Below, piece after piece: positions 32,365-44,225 of a stretch of 64,000 nucleotides of DNA. Under the pieces are notes generated by a model, which worked only from the letters and a program-made list of their open reading frames with translations, was not told where the DNA came from and made no database searches. The stretch covers positions 379,207,601-379,271,600 of the forward strand of contig NC_090319.1 of assembly GCF_040869045.1 (NCBI RefSeq). Reading direction: 5' to 3'. Both the position numbers and the translations under genes were made by a program. The first letter of the stretch is position 1. The number at the start of each line of letters is the position of its first letter. Source of the DNA: Eurosta solidaginis. Its lineage: Eukaryota > Arthropoda > Insecta > Diptera > Tephritidae.

Positions 32365-33243
32365 CACCCGCAATGCTACCACAATAAGTTACAATTCACC
32401 CTGGAAGTAGAACAAAATCACAGCATTCCCTTTCTTGACGTCAAGATCCACAAAAATAATGAATCTCTTTTATTCGATTGGTATGCCAAACCTTCGTCAT
32501 CGGGACGGATGGTCAATTTCCTTTCATCGCAGCCCTTTAAATATAAATTAAACACAGCGAGAATCTCGTAAACAAATTTCTGTCTATAAACCACGAACAA
32601 TTTTACAAAGCCAATATCGAAAGATATACCAAATATTAAGAAACAACAACTACCCACATAACATGATACAAAATCTAATACAGCAAAAAACACTGAGAAC
32701 AGAAACGAAACATACCAAAGCACTAACATCGCAAACAACGAATTCAACGAAACAATACTACAGCGTTATATATATCCCCAAATTTACGGAAACTGTTCGC
32801 AAAAGCATGAATATTAAGCCGAACATTACAATAGCACATAAATCCAACTGCACCCTATCCAGCATATTTACAAACACAAAGAGCCCATCGAGATCCTGCA
32901 ACAAAATAATGTTGTGTATGAAATCAGTTGCATGGGAAACAAAAAAGTTAACGAAAATTGCAACCGGGTATATATTGGGACCACAAACCGAAATCTGAGC
33001 ATACGACTAAGAGAACACGAAGCTGACATACAGAAGAAAAAGAACAATACTGCGTTATCACAACACATAACATCAACTGGACATACAGCTGATCTCGAGA
33101 ATACCACAATAATAGACAAAAACAAAAGAGGAAAAGTCCGATACAAGTTAGAGAGCCTGCGAATAATGCAAAAAAGGGAATTCACGATAAACAAGAAGGA
33201 GGATACAGAAGCGATTGCAGCAAGGTATCTTTTATGTTTATAA
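32365..33243 (+). pseudogene. Penelope-like ORF remnant: RT thumb, linker and GIY-YIG endonuclease
   Basis: It starts after RT motif C. Segments in order are LQFTLEVEQNHSIPFLDVKI and SSSGRMVNFLSSQPFKYKLN, then two stops. Next, in another frame, come IQNLIQQKTLRTE, SVIYIPKFTETVRKS and AHKSNCTLSSIFTNTKSP. After a further shift near 32900 it ends VVYEISCMG, NRVYIGTTNRNLSIRLREHE. The last part is an intact GIY-YIG signature, ending at the TAA at 33241. The catalytic RT is missing, so it is dead. It is a clearly different family from the PLE pair at 79-3150. Confidence 0.87.
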
Positions 33244-33259
33244 TATTTTTATATTCAGA

Positions 33260-34160
33260 CCAATTCTAAATATTCTCGCGGAATTTTGTTCTCGCGGATT
33301 TTTTATTCCCGCGGAAAAATTCCTCCAATTCTTTTCTCCTAGGGAGAAGAAAAATTGGGGAATAGGAATTTCGAATTTTCGAAGTCAGCTGTTTTGTCAA
33401 CTGAAATTTCGTTGCGCATTTCTTATTTTGTTTAAAAAATTGAAAAGCTTAATTATTGTTGCGAATTTGTTTGAAATTAAGAAATAAGGTATAAACAATG
33501 CACACTATTGCATTTCATGTGGTATACATTGAAATGAGTAATGAATTGGTGCTACAGCAACATCAACAGAGGAGCATAAGAAGAAGACGGCGGGTTAACA
33601 CAAATCCGCCGGAGTTACCTGCTTTCATTCTGCAAAGCAATTTTCTGGCGGCCACGTCGAGTTGAGTTCGCCTTTCGCCATATGCCAAAATTTAATTAAG
33701 CATTCTTTAAAAATCCTTGCGCAATTTCTGGATGGATGCATCAAATATACAAAGAGCTCTTCCGTTGCTTATGATATACTTTTCGACTTAAAATAAAGAA
33801 TATTGTTGCTGTTGTTGTTGTATTAACAGTGAGAATATTGTGGTAGAATGTAAATACATATTTTAGCGCAAATTTGTACAAATAAGTTTTCTTTCTTAAA
33901 AGAACCAATTTCCTTTAACTATTTTGATGCATTCCCTTCAATTTAACTAGTGAAAAAACTCCTATGAAATGGCAAAGAAATCTCCCTCTCCCTCACATTC
34001 ATAATACCTACTTTTCTCCCATAACCGGTTTCCTCTATTTCGAACATTGTTCAGAATAGGAGGAAAGGGAGAAGTGAAAAAACTCTCAAGGAATTTTTAT
34101 TTAGAATACGAGGAATGGGAGAAGGGAAAAAACTCGCACGGAATTTTCGTTTAGAATTGG
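33260..34160. mobile_element. Non-autonomous element with CCAATTCTAAA inverted ends
   Basis: The left end CCAATTCTAAATATTCTCGC and right end TTTTCGTTTAGAATTGG are inverted. Internal copies of the end motif occur (TTTATTTAGAATACGAGG near 34096, GGAGAAGGGAAAAAACTCGC near 34115). It is about 900 bp and non-coding, nested in PLE 2. Confidence 0.62.
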
Positions 34161-34556
34161 GCTGATTTAGTATGACTATGATACCCATTGCAAGTGGTAC
34201 CAAATTTTTAGAGTTAAGAAGAAATATCATGTGAGTGATGTTAATTTTTGTTTACGTGTATATATGTATGTGCGTCCTTTTTGTACCTTAATTAGTATTA
34301 GCTTAGCAAAAATTGTTGTTTTGTGACACCTTATTGTTCTTGATGTAAATAATTTCAAAAATTGTGACCAAAAACGAATGTAATTATTTCTTATGTTTTA
34401 TTGTTGAAAATAAATAGACTTCGCCCCTGAAGAAGCCAGGACGGCTAGCGAAACATAGGGCCGCAACAGTGTAACAATTACCATCTTTTTACTTCCTACT
34501 GGAACCCACAATAGGTCAAATAGCCTAAAAACAAAATATTAAAATCCGTTTATACC

Positions 34557-35340
34557 ATATATGTAATACTGCCAATAGAAAATGCTCGCAATGTGTTTTG
34601 CATTCGAAATCAAAACAAGGCAGCCTATAAAATTTTTGTGATTGTAGCAGCATAAATGTGACAAGAAAAAATTAAAATTTAGGTACATTCGATTATTGAA
34701 TACAAAAACAAAAACGTTAAAACAGCAATATATCAGCACTTTGATGTTTGGGAGTAATATAGGAGTATTACATATATGTTTTATACTAAAGTTTGTGTGA
34801 GCAATTACAAAACATTGAGACTTATAGTTTTCCTCCCATAAGAAGTAGGGATCCCAAAGCATTCATTTAAAGGGAGGGGGCCTTGGATACAATTTTGGAG
34901 GGTTTGGTATTATGTCATATATCCTAACAGCATGTTTGGACTACATTGGGAATTTTGGTAAACATTTCGGAATGACTTCAGACAGACCTCTTAAACTTCC
35001 ATTAATATTAATAATCGTCAATTTTTTTAATTTTTATATCTTTCATGAAAATGGAGTTGTATGATAATTTTGGCACGAATACCAAATAATAATTCCTTAT
35101 CGGAGAAGAGATAGACCCACCAATAAGCATACCGAAGCGATCACGAAGACGATGTGATTTAGTCATGTCCGTCTGTCTGTTTTAACGAAAACTAGTTGTT
35201 AAGTTGTTTTGAGATATTTTGATGAAACTAAATGAGCGGATTAATATAAATATATATATATCATAGGTCAGAGCCGAACGGATCGGACCACTATATTATA
35301 TCAATCATACAGCCGATCTTTGGAAAAGAGAGTTTTTTAA
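34557..35340. other. Likely dispersed-repeat relic with GTCCGTCTGTCTG; no gene
   Basis: The phrase ATGTCCGTCTGTCTGTTTTA at about 35167 and the following GATATTTTGATGAAACTAAA resemble the modular repeat, but the surrounding text differs, so it is a different or very diverged family. Confidence 0.45.
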
Positions 35341-35420
35341 TTATTAATTTATTCTTCATTTTAACAACTTCCCTGACCAATGAGTCATATGTGACTCGCA
35401 AGAGCGTATTAAATAAGTTT

Positions 35421-35440
35421 ATGAGTCACATGTGACTCAT
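35421..35440. promoter_or_regulatory. Perfect 20-bp palindrome with two AP-1-like sites
   Basis: ATGAGTCACATGTGACTCAT reads the same on both strands. It holds TGAGTCA and TGACTCA (bZIP AP-1 type sites) around a CACATGTG E-box. A near copy is at 35381-35399 (TGAGTCATATGTGACTC). Half-like versions are at 36203-36214 and 36252-36267, and TGAGTCAAATTTGACTC is at 44382-44398. Regulatory function is inference only. Confidence 0.35.
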
Positions 35441-37030
35441 TTCTTTATACAACTTAAAGACGCTTTCTTGGTATGAACGTGTCATTAGCTGTATTTCGTT
35501 GCTAACTAGTACAATTAAAATACTAGCTAGCTTACCGAATTGCATAGAAAGCAACAATAAAAAGTAATCGGGTTGAGTTGGCTAAGCGCTTTCAGTTGAA
35601 ACCGCTTAGTTAATTGTCGACCTGATTGACAGTGTTGTATAGTGTTGCATATTCAAAAATACGCCACTATTGTGAATGAGCGAATGAAATGAACATACGA
35701 ATGTGTAGATAAACAAAAATAACAAAATAACAGCGTGGCGGCAGGGTGACATACATACAAACAAACACACGCATTTCATGTATTTTGTTTTTGTAATTCT
35801 CTGGTTGAGTGTCAAAAACATACCGCGCTAGAAGTAGAAATGTCATAGCAGGGAAAAAAAGTAACAATTAGCTGATAAACCTCCACCATCTGTATGGTTT
35901 TGGCATAATGAAACTGTTTAGCTAGTTGAAGCGTTTTCTTCAAGCTCGCTTGAAAAAAAAATACACCTATTATATATTAGTAAATTCTATGTGAGCGTAT
36001 ATCAAAAGACCTAAACTTTTGGAAAAATAAAGAAAATTTCGAAATTTTTTTTTTGATACCTTTTTCTTATTTTCTTCAATTTTGTATATACTTCTAACTT
36101 CAATTAAACAAAAAAGCACATTAATACATGCTTTTGACATACATCAATTTACCGTTATTGTGATTCGAAAACTTAAATTATTTCTTATGGTCCTATATGT
36201 TGACATGTGACTCATTGAACGTGGTAAACAAAATTGTTTTTGCTACGTTCAGGAGTCACATTTGACTGACAAAATAAAATAGCCAAAATAAGGTAAATAT
36301 AGGTCAAATTATTTATAAAAATAATATTTTATAATATATATTCATATTATTCAATTAAGCAATACAAAAAAATAATGGGCGTGGGGCATTCTCAAAGCGC
36401 TTTGTATGGGGACAGGGAAGTTGTTAATAGTCGCACAGGATGTCTGTGACCGCTGCTGTAGCAATAAATTCATGTACAATACCCCCTCGCACATTTATCA
36501 TTAAAAAAGTTGTATCGTAAATTCTTTCTTCTATTAACAGTAAAATAACGTAACATAAACAAAATACCTCACATATGTTTTCTTTTATAACACTAAATTT
36601 TAACAGCAATTTCATATGAAATCTCTATTGAAAGTAAATACAGAGATGTTATAACATTGCTACTATGCCACAAGAGAGCGATGATTAACTTTTATAGGCG
36701 AGACAATGAGTTAAATAAAAATTCTCTGTTTATGTTTTCTTAAACGAAAGTGAACACAAAATTTCACTCAGAGTAAATACGCGATTACCAACACACACGC
36801 ACAACAAATTTCCACACAAGAGCGCAGCATGCAAACGGCAGATGAAAAACCGAGCACAGCATCAGCTGAGTGCTTCAAAAGCTGAAAAATATCAAACATA
36901 CAAGGAAACTGACGAATGTGAGCATATTATAAGCCGAAGTTAAACGAAGGACAACTCTGCTGGCCACTAACAAATTATGATGCTCAACAATCAGGACAGC
37001 TGGAGCAGCAACTCAGCACATTTTGACACT

Positions 37031-37066
37031 TTAGTCAGTTCATAAACTTGAAACAGTGCGGTAAGC
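37031..37066 (+). promoter_or_regulatory. Possible transcription start and short 5' exon
   Basis: An initiator-like TTAGTCAGTTC (37031-37041) is followed by a splice-donor-like GCG|GTAAGC at 37061. It lies in the transposon-poor block 14 kb upstream of the beat-like signal exon. No TATA box is present. The link to that gene is speculation. Confidence 0.18.
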
Positions 37067-37949
37067 GTAAACGGCGACTCTGCAGCAGAGCGCACACAGA
37101 AAATATAAAAACAAAAAACAGGGCGAAAGAAATGTGAAAGAGCTTAAAGCAGATAACAAAACGAGAAAATGTAATTTAATTGCAAACTTTTTTTAATGAA
37201 ACTGAAAAATGTGACAAATATTTACAGATGCTTAAAGTGTAAGATTTCAGTGTGGTTTTGTGTCATAGGATAAAAATAAAAATTTTTTTTCCAAAATCGC
37301 AGTAGTGGACGTTGTGCAAGCAAATACATATGTAAAGGGACCCGAAAAATTTTCCGCTTTTAACGTGCTCGTGTGTACGAGGACGGCAACTGTGTGTGTT
37401 TGCGCGTGTGTGTGTGAGTAAGTACGCTGCTAACAAGCAGTAAATTTACCGAATGTCGGAGGTCAATTAGTGGCAAGAAATTTATTGATGTGCTTATCTA
37501 CTGTGCGTTACCAAATAAATTTTACTAAACACACAAAACTAGCGAATGCAGTGTATGGCATGCGAAAATAGAATTAATTACGTGTTAAATGTGCAAAAAA
37601 TCTCTAAAAGTAGGCAATCTGGAAAATAAAAATAAACGAGTATTTAACAATGATTTGTATCTACGATTGCTATAGTACGAGCAGGTATTTGTTGGGACAA
37701 AAGCGTTCGTTTTACAAATAAATAAATGTGTGTAAAACTGGTGTGTGTTCTATTTAATTCTTTGATAAAGTACCGTAAGGAAATCGAAAAAATGTATTAC
37801 TACATCAGATTACATTTCAGTAATTACGATGAATGTGCGAGTATTTGTTTGAAAATTTTAAAGTAAGTCGTTTAATCGAACCATGTGGATAGATTGGGAT
37901 CTTTTCGATTTATTTCATTATCTATCGTAAATATTGAACTTTTGTACCT

Positions 37950-38330
37950 TCCAAAGAGCTAAGCTAAGAAGAAAGCTTACGAATTCATTTGCTTCAATAT
38001 CGCTGTGCCTGGAGACCCAGCAACGAAATTCATTTAGGTGCCTTATAGATGCCAACAGTGCTCGATATCGGACTTTATCACGTTGAATTGTAATGCCTTA
38101 AAGGCGGCCTGGCTATTGATAAAGATCGCAACTTTGATGTCTGGAGCATTATTGAATTTGTGCAGTCTGGCTACTAACTCTATGGTATATACCATTGATT
38201 TGCCTGAAGATGCTTTGACTGCATTCCAGCACTAGTTCCATTTTCAAGTTTTGAGTCGTCAGTCGGGAGTGTAGTATCCCTGCCACTGTCTAGGTCTTCC
38301 CTACTTTCCTTCCATCAAGGATTCATTGTG
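37950..38330 (-). pseudogene. LINE RNase H relic
   Basis: On the minus strand, in order, one reads LPTDDSKLENGTSAGMQ (the TDGS block, Gly changed to Asp), then a garbled central part, then WVSRHSDIEANEF (canonical WVPGHSDIEGNE). Stops and shifts are frequent. Motif order and spacing fit the RNase H of R1/LOA/Jockey LINEs. Confidence 0.72.
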
Positions 38331-38354
38331 TTCTGCAATTAGAAGTCAAAAACT

Positions 38355-38745
38355 GCCGTGTTGTGGCCGACGTTGTAGTTGTTGTTGTTATAGTGATAAG
38401 GACACTGCACGAAGGACTTGGGGAGTGTTATCGATGTTGCTGGTCCTTTGCCGGATGCAGATCCGTTACTTTCCGGTACCAAGCACCATTAAGGTACTAG
38501 TCCGACCATCTAGGGAAAGATTTGGTATGACCACATGAAACCTTCTGGGCCATACCGCCCTCCAACACCTTGAACTATCAGGAGTTCGGGTTGCCAGAGC
38601 CTTGGCTGTTAAGAAAACAGGATTCGCTTCGGGTAGGTGAGGTTGACAATTGGGTTGGAGAAGCTATATTTTGCGCTGGAAACCCCTTGAGAGGGTTGTG
38701 CTACACAACCCCTTGAATCAATTTGGTATTCTAGTCGCCTTTTAT
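38355..38745 (-). mobile_element. SINE-1 family copy
   Basis: The reverse (AAC)n tail is at 38372-38388 (GTAGTTGTTGTTGTTATAG). The body carries GGATGCAGATCCG and CGACCATCTAGGGAAAG, and the other end is GTTGTGCTACACAACCCC followed by TCTAGTCGCCTTTTATGA. It is inserted beside the LINE RNase H relic. Confidence 0.83.
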
Positions 38746-39089
38746 GATATTTCTAAGCCAAATTTGTTAGTTTTTTGTATAATTTATGTTAAAAATTTAT
38801 ATATTTATAAAATTTTTTCTATTGACTATAACGTGTTATTATAATTTTTTTTTTCTTTGTAAGTTTTTTCACATTTTTACACTTTTCAAATTTTTTTCCC
38901 ACATTTTTATACATTTTTTCATTGTAAAACTCTAAGAAATTTGCTTTTAAAAAATATTAAATTTTGTATAACAAAATTCGTTGCTAAAATAATGAGGGTT
39001 GGTTTTAATTTGATATAAAATTTTTTTTCTATTAGAATTTTTTTCTTTGCAAATTTTTGTTTCATAAAAATTTTTTTCTTTGCAATTTT
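38746..39089. other. T-rich sequence, nothing recognised
   Basis: It has long T runs and ATTTTT repeats, with no coding frame on either strand. Confidence 0.5.
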
Positions 39090-41595
39090 TACACTCAGTT
39101 GAACAGAGCTCACAGAGTATATTAACTTTGATTGGATAACGGTTGGTTGAACAGGTATAAAGGAATCGAAATAGATATAGACTTCCATATATCAAAATCA
39201 TCAGTATCGAAAAAAAATTCGACTGAGCCATGTCCGTCCGTCCGTCCGTCTGTCCGTTAACACGATAACTTGAGTAAATTTTGAGGTATCGTGATGAAAT
39301 TTGGTACGTAGGTTTCTGGGCACTCATCTCAGATCGCTGTTTAAAATGAACAATATCGGACAATAACCACGCCCACTTTTTCGATATCGAATATTTCGAA
39401 AAATCGAAATAGTGCGATAATTCATTACCAAATACGCATTAAGCGATGAAACTTGGTAGGTAAGTTGAGCTTATGACGCAGAATAGAAAACTAGTAAATT
39501 TTTGGACAATGGGCGTGGCACCGCCCACTTTTAAATGAAGGTAATTTAGAAGTTTTGCAAGCTGTAATTTGGCAGTCGTTGAAGATATCATGATGAAATT
39601 TGGCAGGAACGTTACTCTTATTACTTTATGTCTGCTTAATAAAAGTTAGCAAAATCGGAGAATAACCACGCCCACTTTTTAAAAAAATTTTTTTTTGAAT
39701 TCAAATTTTAAAAGAAAAGTTAATATCTTTACAGCATATAAGTAAATTATGCCAACATTCAACTCCAGTAATGATATGGTGCAACAAAATACAAAAATAA
39801 AAGACAATTTCCAAATGGCCATGGCTTCGCCCTTTTTCATTTAATTTGTCTAGGATGCTTTTAATGCCATAAGTCGAACAAAAATTAACCAATCCTTGGG
39901 AAAAAGGGCGAAATCGGTTGAAGCCACGCCCAGTTTTTATACACAGTCGACCGTCTGTCCTTCCGCTCGGCCGTTAACACGATAACTTGAGCAAAAATCG
40001 ATATATCTTTACTAAACTCAGTACACGTACTTATCTGAACTCACTTTGTATTGGTGTAAAAAATGGCCGAAATCCGACTATGACCACATCCACTTTTTCG
40101 ATATCGAAAATTACGAAAAATGAAAAAATGCCATAATTATATACCAAATACGAAAAAAGGAATGAAACATGGTAAATTGTATTGGTCTATTGACGCAAAA
40201 TATAACTTTAGAAAAAAACTTTGTAAAATGGGTGTGACACCTACCATATTAAGTAAAAGAAAATGAAAAACTTTTGCAGGGCGAAATCAAAAGCCCTTGG
40301 AATCTTGAAAGGAATACTGTACGTGGTATTACATATATAAATAAATTAGCGGTACCTGACAGATGATGTTCTGGATCACCCTGGTCCACATTTTGGTAGA
40401 TATCTCGAAAACGCCTTCACATATACAACTAAGGGCCACTCCCTTTTAAAACCCTCATTAATACCTTTAATTTGATACCCATATCGTACAAACACATTCT
40501 AGAGTCACACGTGGTCCACCTTTATGGCGATATCTCGAAAAGGCGTCCACACATAGAACTAAGGCCCACTCCCTTTTAAAATACTCATTAACACCTTTCA
40601 TTTGACACCCATATCGTACAAACACATTCTAGAGTCACCCCTGGCCCACCTTTATGGCGATATCTCGAAAGGGCATCCACCTATAGAACTAAGGCCCACT
40701 CCCTTTTAAAATACTCATTAACAACTTTCATTTGATACCCATATCGTACAAACAAATTCTAGAGTCACACCTGGTCAACCTTTATGGAGATATCTCGAAA
40801 AGGCGTCCACCTATAGAACTAAGACCCACGCCCTTTTAAAATACTCATTAACACCTATCATTTGACACCCATATCGTACAAACAAATTCTAGTGTCACCC
40901 CTGGTCCACCTTTATGGCGATATCTCGAAAAGGCGTCCACCTATAGAACTAAGGCCCACACCCTTTTAAAATACTCATTATCACCTTTCATTTGATACCC
41001 ATATTGGACAAACGCATTCTAGAGTCACCCCTGGTCCACGTTTATGGCGATATCTCGAAAAGGCGTCCACACATAGAACTAAGGCCCACTCCCTTTTAAA
41101 ACACTTATTAACACCTTTCGTTTGATACCCATATTGTACAAACGCATTCTAGAGTCAACCCTGGTCCACTTTTATAACGATATTCCGAAAAGGCGTCCAC
41201 ATATAGAACTAAGGCCCACTCCCTTTTAAAATACTCATTAACACCTTTCATTTGATACCCATATTGTACAAACACATTCTAGAGTCACCCCTGGTCCACG
41301 TTTATGGCGATATCTCGAAAAGGAGTCCACACATAGAACTAAGGCCCACTCCCTTTTAAAACACTTATTAACACCTTTCGTTTGATACCCATATTGTACA
41401 AACGCATTCTAGAGTCAACCCTGGTCCACTTTTATAACGATATCCCGAAAAGGCGTCCACCCATAGAACAAAGGCCCACTCCCTTTTAAAACACTTATTA
41501 CACTTTTCGTTTGACACCCATATTGTAAAAACGCATTCTAGAGTCAACCCAGGTCCACTTTTATAACGATATTCCGAAATCCACCTATAGATAAA
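39090..41595 (-). repeat. Modular dispersed non-coding repeat, copy 5 (largest), truncated in its tandem array
   Basis: In plus-strand reading it starts ACTCAGTTGAACAGAGCTCA and runs through (GTCC)n at 39232-39256, GGCACCGCCCACTTTTAAAT and CCACGCCCAGTTTTTATACA. The long 130-bp array at 40376-41595 follows, where it stops. The end found in copies 1 and 4 (AAGTAAGGAAGGCTAAGTTC) is missing. Confidence 0.85.
40376..41595. repeat. 130-bp tandem array, about 9.4 units, with 260-bp higher-order pairs
   Basis: The phrase AAGGCCCACTCCCTTTTAAA (or a variant) starts at 40431, 40561, 40691, 40821, 40951, 41081, 41211, 41341 and 41471: exactly 130 bp each time. Each unit also has GATATCTCGAAAAGGCGTCC and ATTCTAGAGTCACCCCTGGT. 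Units at 41037-41189 and 41297-41449 are nearly identical to each other and differ from their neighbours (CACTTATTAACACCTTTCGT, TCAACCCTGG), giving a 260-bp higher-order period. Copies 1 and 4 of the same repeat have only ~2-2.5 units. Confidence 0.93.
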
Positions 41596-42864
41596 AAGTC
41601 GAGTTCTCGATTTCTCGGTTCTCGAAGATCTTGCTAGTGTTCGAGAAGAAATCGTAGGCTCTAACATATTTACAATTTATTGGCATTGAAAATATTTCAT
41701 TAGAGCTATTCGAAAATTTGCAAAAATTTGTGAATATCCATGGAATGCGCGATGTAATTATATAAACACCGTGCAGATAGCAAAAATTCTTTGGAAAATC
41801 CCATTAAAGACAATACCAACATAAATTAGGCTATAATACTTCAAATTTACACTCTCAAATACATACCAATCAGTTGATGTGATTCAATAAACAAGTATAA
41901 TTACGTGTACGCTCCATTTTAAAAATTAAATTAATGATACCATAAGGAAGCACATATATATATATATATCTAAAAGAATAATAATCTATTTGAAAATAGC
42001 AACTCATCTGTTTTCAATGCCTTGTAATCTTATGTAACTTATTTATTTACATGCGAAGCTATCGAACGAACAAGATAAGCTTGGTGTCGAAAATATTCAA
42101 AGCAACTCATTTGCATACATGCAAAGATGTTTAAAGTGAAACTTTCAAAAGCAGCAACACAAACATACAGACACATGCACAAACATACTGTGCTAGTAGC
42201 ATTCATGTATATCCCAGGCGCAAAATTGTCAAGTGATTTCTTTTATAAAACAACTCTAAGCAAGCGAAATCAAATCTACTCAGCGCATCGCTGAGTATGC
42301 TTTCTGTACTCCATGTTGAAAAGCTAGATGCAATTGAAGATTGGAAAGAGGAAAACACAATGTCTTAAAAAGAGGAGTTTGTGAAGTCTTTAATTTATAA
42401 AACGTATGAGTAGTTTTCGCCAATTTGTATGAAAGCCTAAAAAAGGAGCACGGCTCAAATAGGAATAAAAGTTCAACCTAAATCTTAATATTTATTTATT
42501 TTGTTAATATTTATATATTTATTTATTTCATATTTCTTGCTTAGCTCGCTATTGGTCTAAGTGTGCAATATTATCGAAACTAACAATATTTTCAAACTGA
42601 AATGTGGGCGAAGCCATGTCTACTTCCAAAAATTGTTTACGCAGCTGACTTTTCTTTTGAGATTTTAATGATTGTACAAAATTGTATTTTTTAGGATGCA
42701 TTTATGGCAACAGAGATTTCCGGTTGCGCTATTTTGGAAATGTAGGCTTGGCTCTAAACCGAGTTTACTAATTTTCACTGCAAATACTCTGCGTAAAATT
42801 CCCCAAAAATTATTTAATTACTGTTCGATTTAATACCTTTTAAACCAGATGGTTGGTGCATCAA
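41596..42864. other. No gene seen
   Basis: It has a TA run at 41956-41969. A phrase near 42445 (AAAGGAGCACGGCTCAAATA) faintly recalls SINE-2, and GAAATGTGGGCGAAGCCATG near 42599 recalls the modular repeat. Both are weak relics. Confidence 0.5.
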
Positions 42865-44225
42865 GGAACTAAACTGCTTAAGAAATCAGAAAAAGCGTTG
42901 GTTTAAGAGATATAAAAAATCTGGACTTCCAAATGACTATAGCAGATATGCGTCATAAATATAATTCTTTGAACAAAAAGTGTTACAAAGGCTACATTAA
43001 TAAGTTTAAGCTGCAACTTTCCTCTAATCCCAAGGCGTTTTTCAATTTTGTTAACACTAAACGAAAGACTACTGGATTCCCATCCATCATGAAATTTAAA
43101 GACTTGGTTTTAAGTGACGGTACTACAGTTGCCGATATGTTTGCTGATTTCTTTAAATCAAACTACGCACAAAATTGAGTGCCGGTTCAACCGAATTTTC
43201 TTTTTAGCTCGCCACTGCTTTACGGTGTACGAACCCCTTCGATATCCTGTGACGACCGGTTTTTACACCTAGAAAACCTAAAAATTTCTTATGCTAGTGG
43301 TCTCGACAGCATTCCTACTTTTGTTGTAAAAAGTTGCTCGGAATATTTGTATCGGCCCTTAACGAATATTTTTAATGCTTCTCTAAAGCAAGGTGTAGTT
43401 CCCTGTTTCTGGAAAGAGTCTTTTATTATACCGCTGTACAAAAGTGGCAGTAAATCATGTGTTGCAAACTATAGAGGCATTGCAAAATTTAGCGAAATAC
43501 CTAAATTTTCGAATCCATTATAACTAAACAACTAGCTCATTCAGTTTCTCTTATCATTAACCCAGCTCAGCATGGCTTCTGCAAATACAAGTCAACTGAG
43601 ACCAACCTGTTGGAATTCACTACTCATGTCTCTAGAAACTTTAGAAATAACCTACATACCGATGTAATTTACACGGATTTCAACAAAGCTTTCGATAAGG
43701 TTTTCCATACTATTCTCACCTATAAACTTAATGGTTTAGGGTTTCCACCTCAACTTCTGAGTTGGATTTCCTCTTATTTAAAAGGAAGGAAACAAAAGGT
43801 GTTATTAAAAAACAGCGAATCTCAATTCATTAGGGTTACTTCTGGCGTACCGCAAGGTGGTCACCTTGGTCCTTTGCTATTTTTGCTATTTATTAATGAT
43901 CTTCCAAGCGCCATAACTCATTCCGAGATTTTGATGTATGCTGACGATGTAAAACTTTTTAAACCTATATTCACTCCGGAAGACAGATTGCTCCTTCAAG
44001 AAGATCTCGACAGTTTAGTCAAGTGGTGAAATATTAATAATATGAGCCTCAACCTAAATAAATGTAAATTCATGAGAAAATCATTTCAGTGCACAATTAT
44101 CGGATTGGTGACTACCGGCTGGAGCAAGTCACTAGATTTATTGACCTGGGTATTACATTGGATCCAAAATTTGACTTTGAATTTCATATTGAAACTTACG
44201 CCCATTACAAAAAAAAATTTAACTT
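42865..44225 (+). pseudogene. Jockey-superfamily LINE ORF2: reverse transcriptase, frameshifted
   Basis: The protein can be followed through three or four frames: RYKKSGLPNDYSRYA, then NSLNKKCYKGYINKFKLQLS, SNPKAFFNFVNTKRKTTGFP and MFADFFKSNYAQN. After a stop come SYASGLDSIPTFVVKSC and QGVVPCFWKESFIIPLYKSG. Following a shift near 43490 the RT core is intact: motif A YTDFNKAFDKV, motif B SGVPQGGHLGPLLF, motif C LMYADDVKLF (both Asp kept). A stop at 44027 and another shift precede RFIDLGITLDPKFDFEFHIE. The endonuclease part is missing and the 3' end is truncated near 44225. Confidence 0.9.

Larger units (their letters stand above)
32264..34543 (+). mobile_element. Second Penelope-like element, 5'-truncated, with 13-bp target-site duplication
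   Basis: ATCCGTTTATACC flanks the insertion at 32251-32263 and 34544-34556. Inside, 32294-32360 and 34479-34545 are a 67-bp inverted repeat (GACCTATTGTGGGTTCCAGT and its complement), one base of which overlaps the right duplication. Terminal repeats of this kind in opposite orientation are common in PLE insertions. Near the 3' end GACTTCGCCCCTGAAGAAGC followed by GCGAAAC (34419-34455) is PLE-like and faintly hammerhead-like. A MITE (33260-34160) is nested downstream of the ORF. Confidence 0.85.
35341..37949. other. Transposon-poor block, no coding exon seen
   Basis: This is the longest stretch in the window without a recognised transposon. It contains the palindromes at 35381-35440 and 36201-36270, a CA/GT-rich patch (37391-37419) and 5'UTR-like composition around 36780-37200 (A-rich, CAACA and GCA motifs). 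No coding frame of note was seen. Confidence 0.5.

Noticed and set aside
40376..41595. Regular repeat spacing as a CRISPR-like array
   Set aside because: The whole 130-bp unit is repeated with no unique spacers, and the genome is eukaryotic.
41368..41667. 99-residue minus-strand frame with internally repeated peptide
   Set aside because: It is the 130-bp tandem array translated; the unit is not a multiple of three and no other copy keeps a frame.
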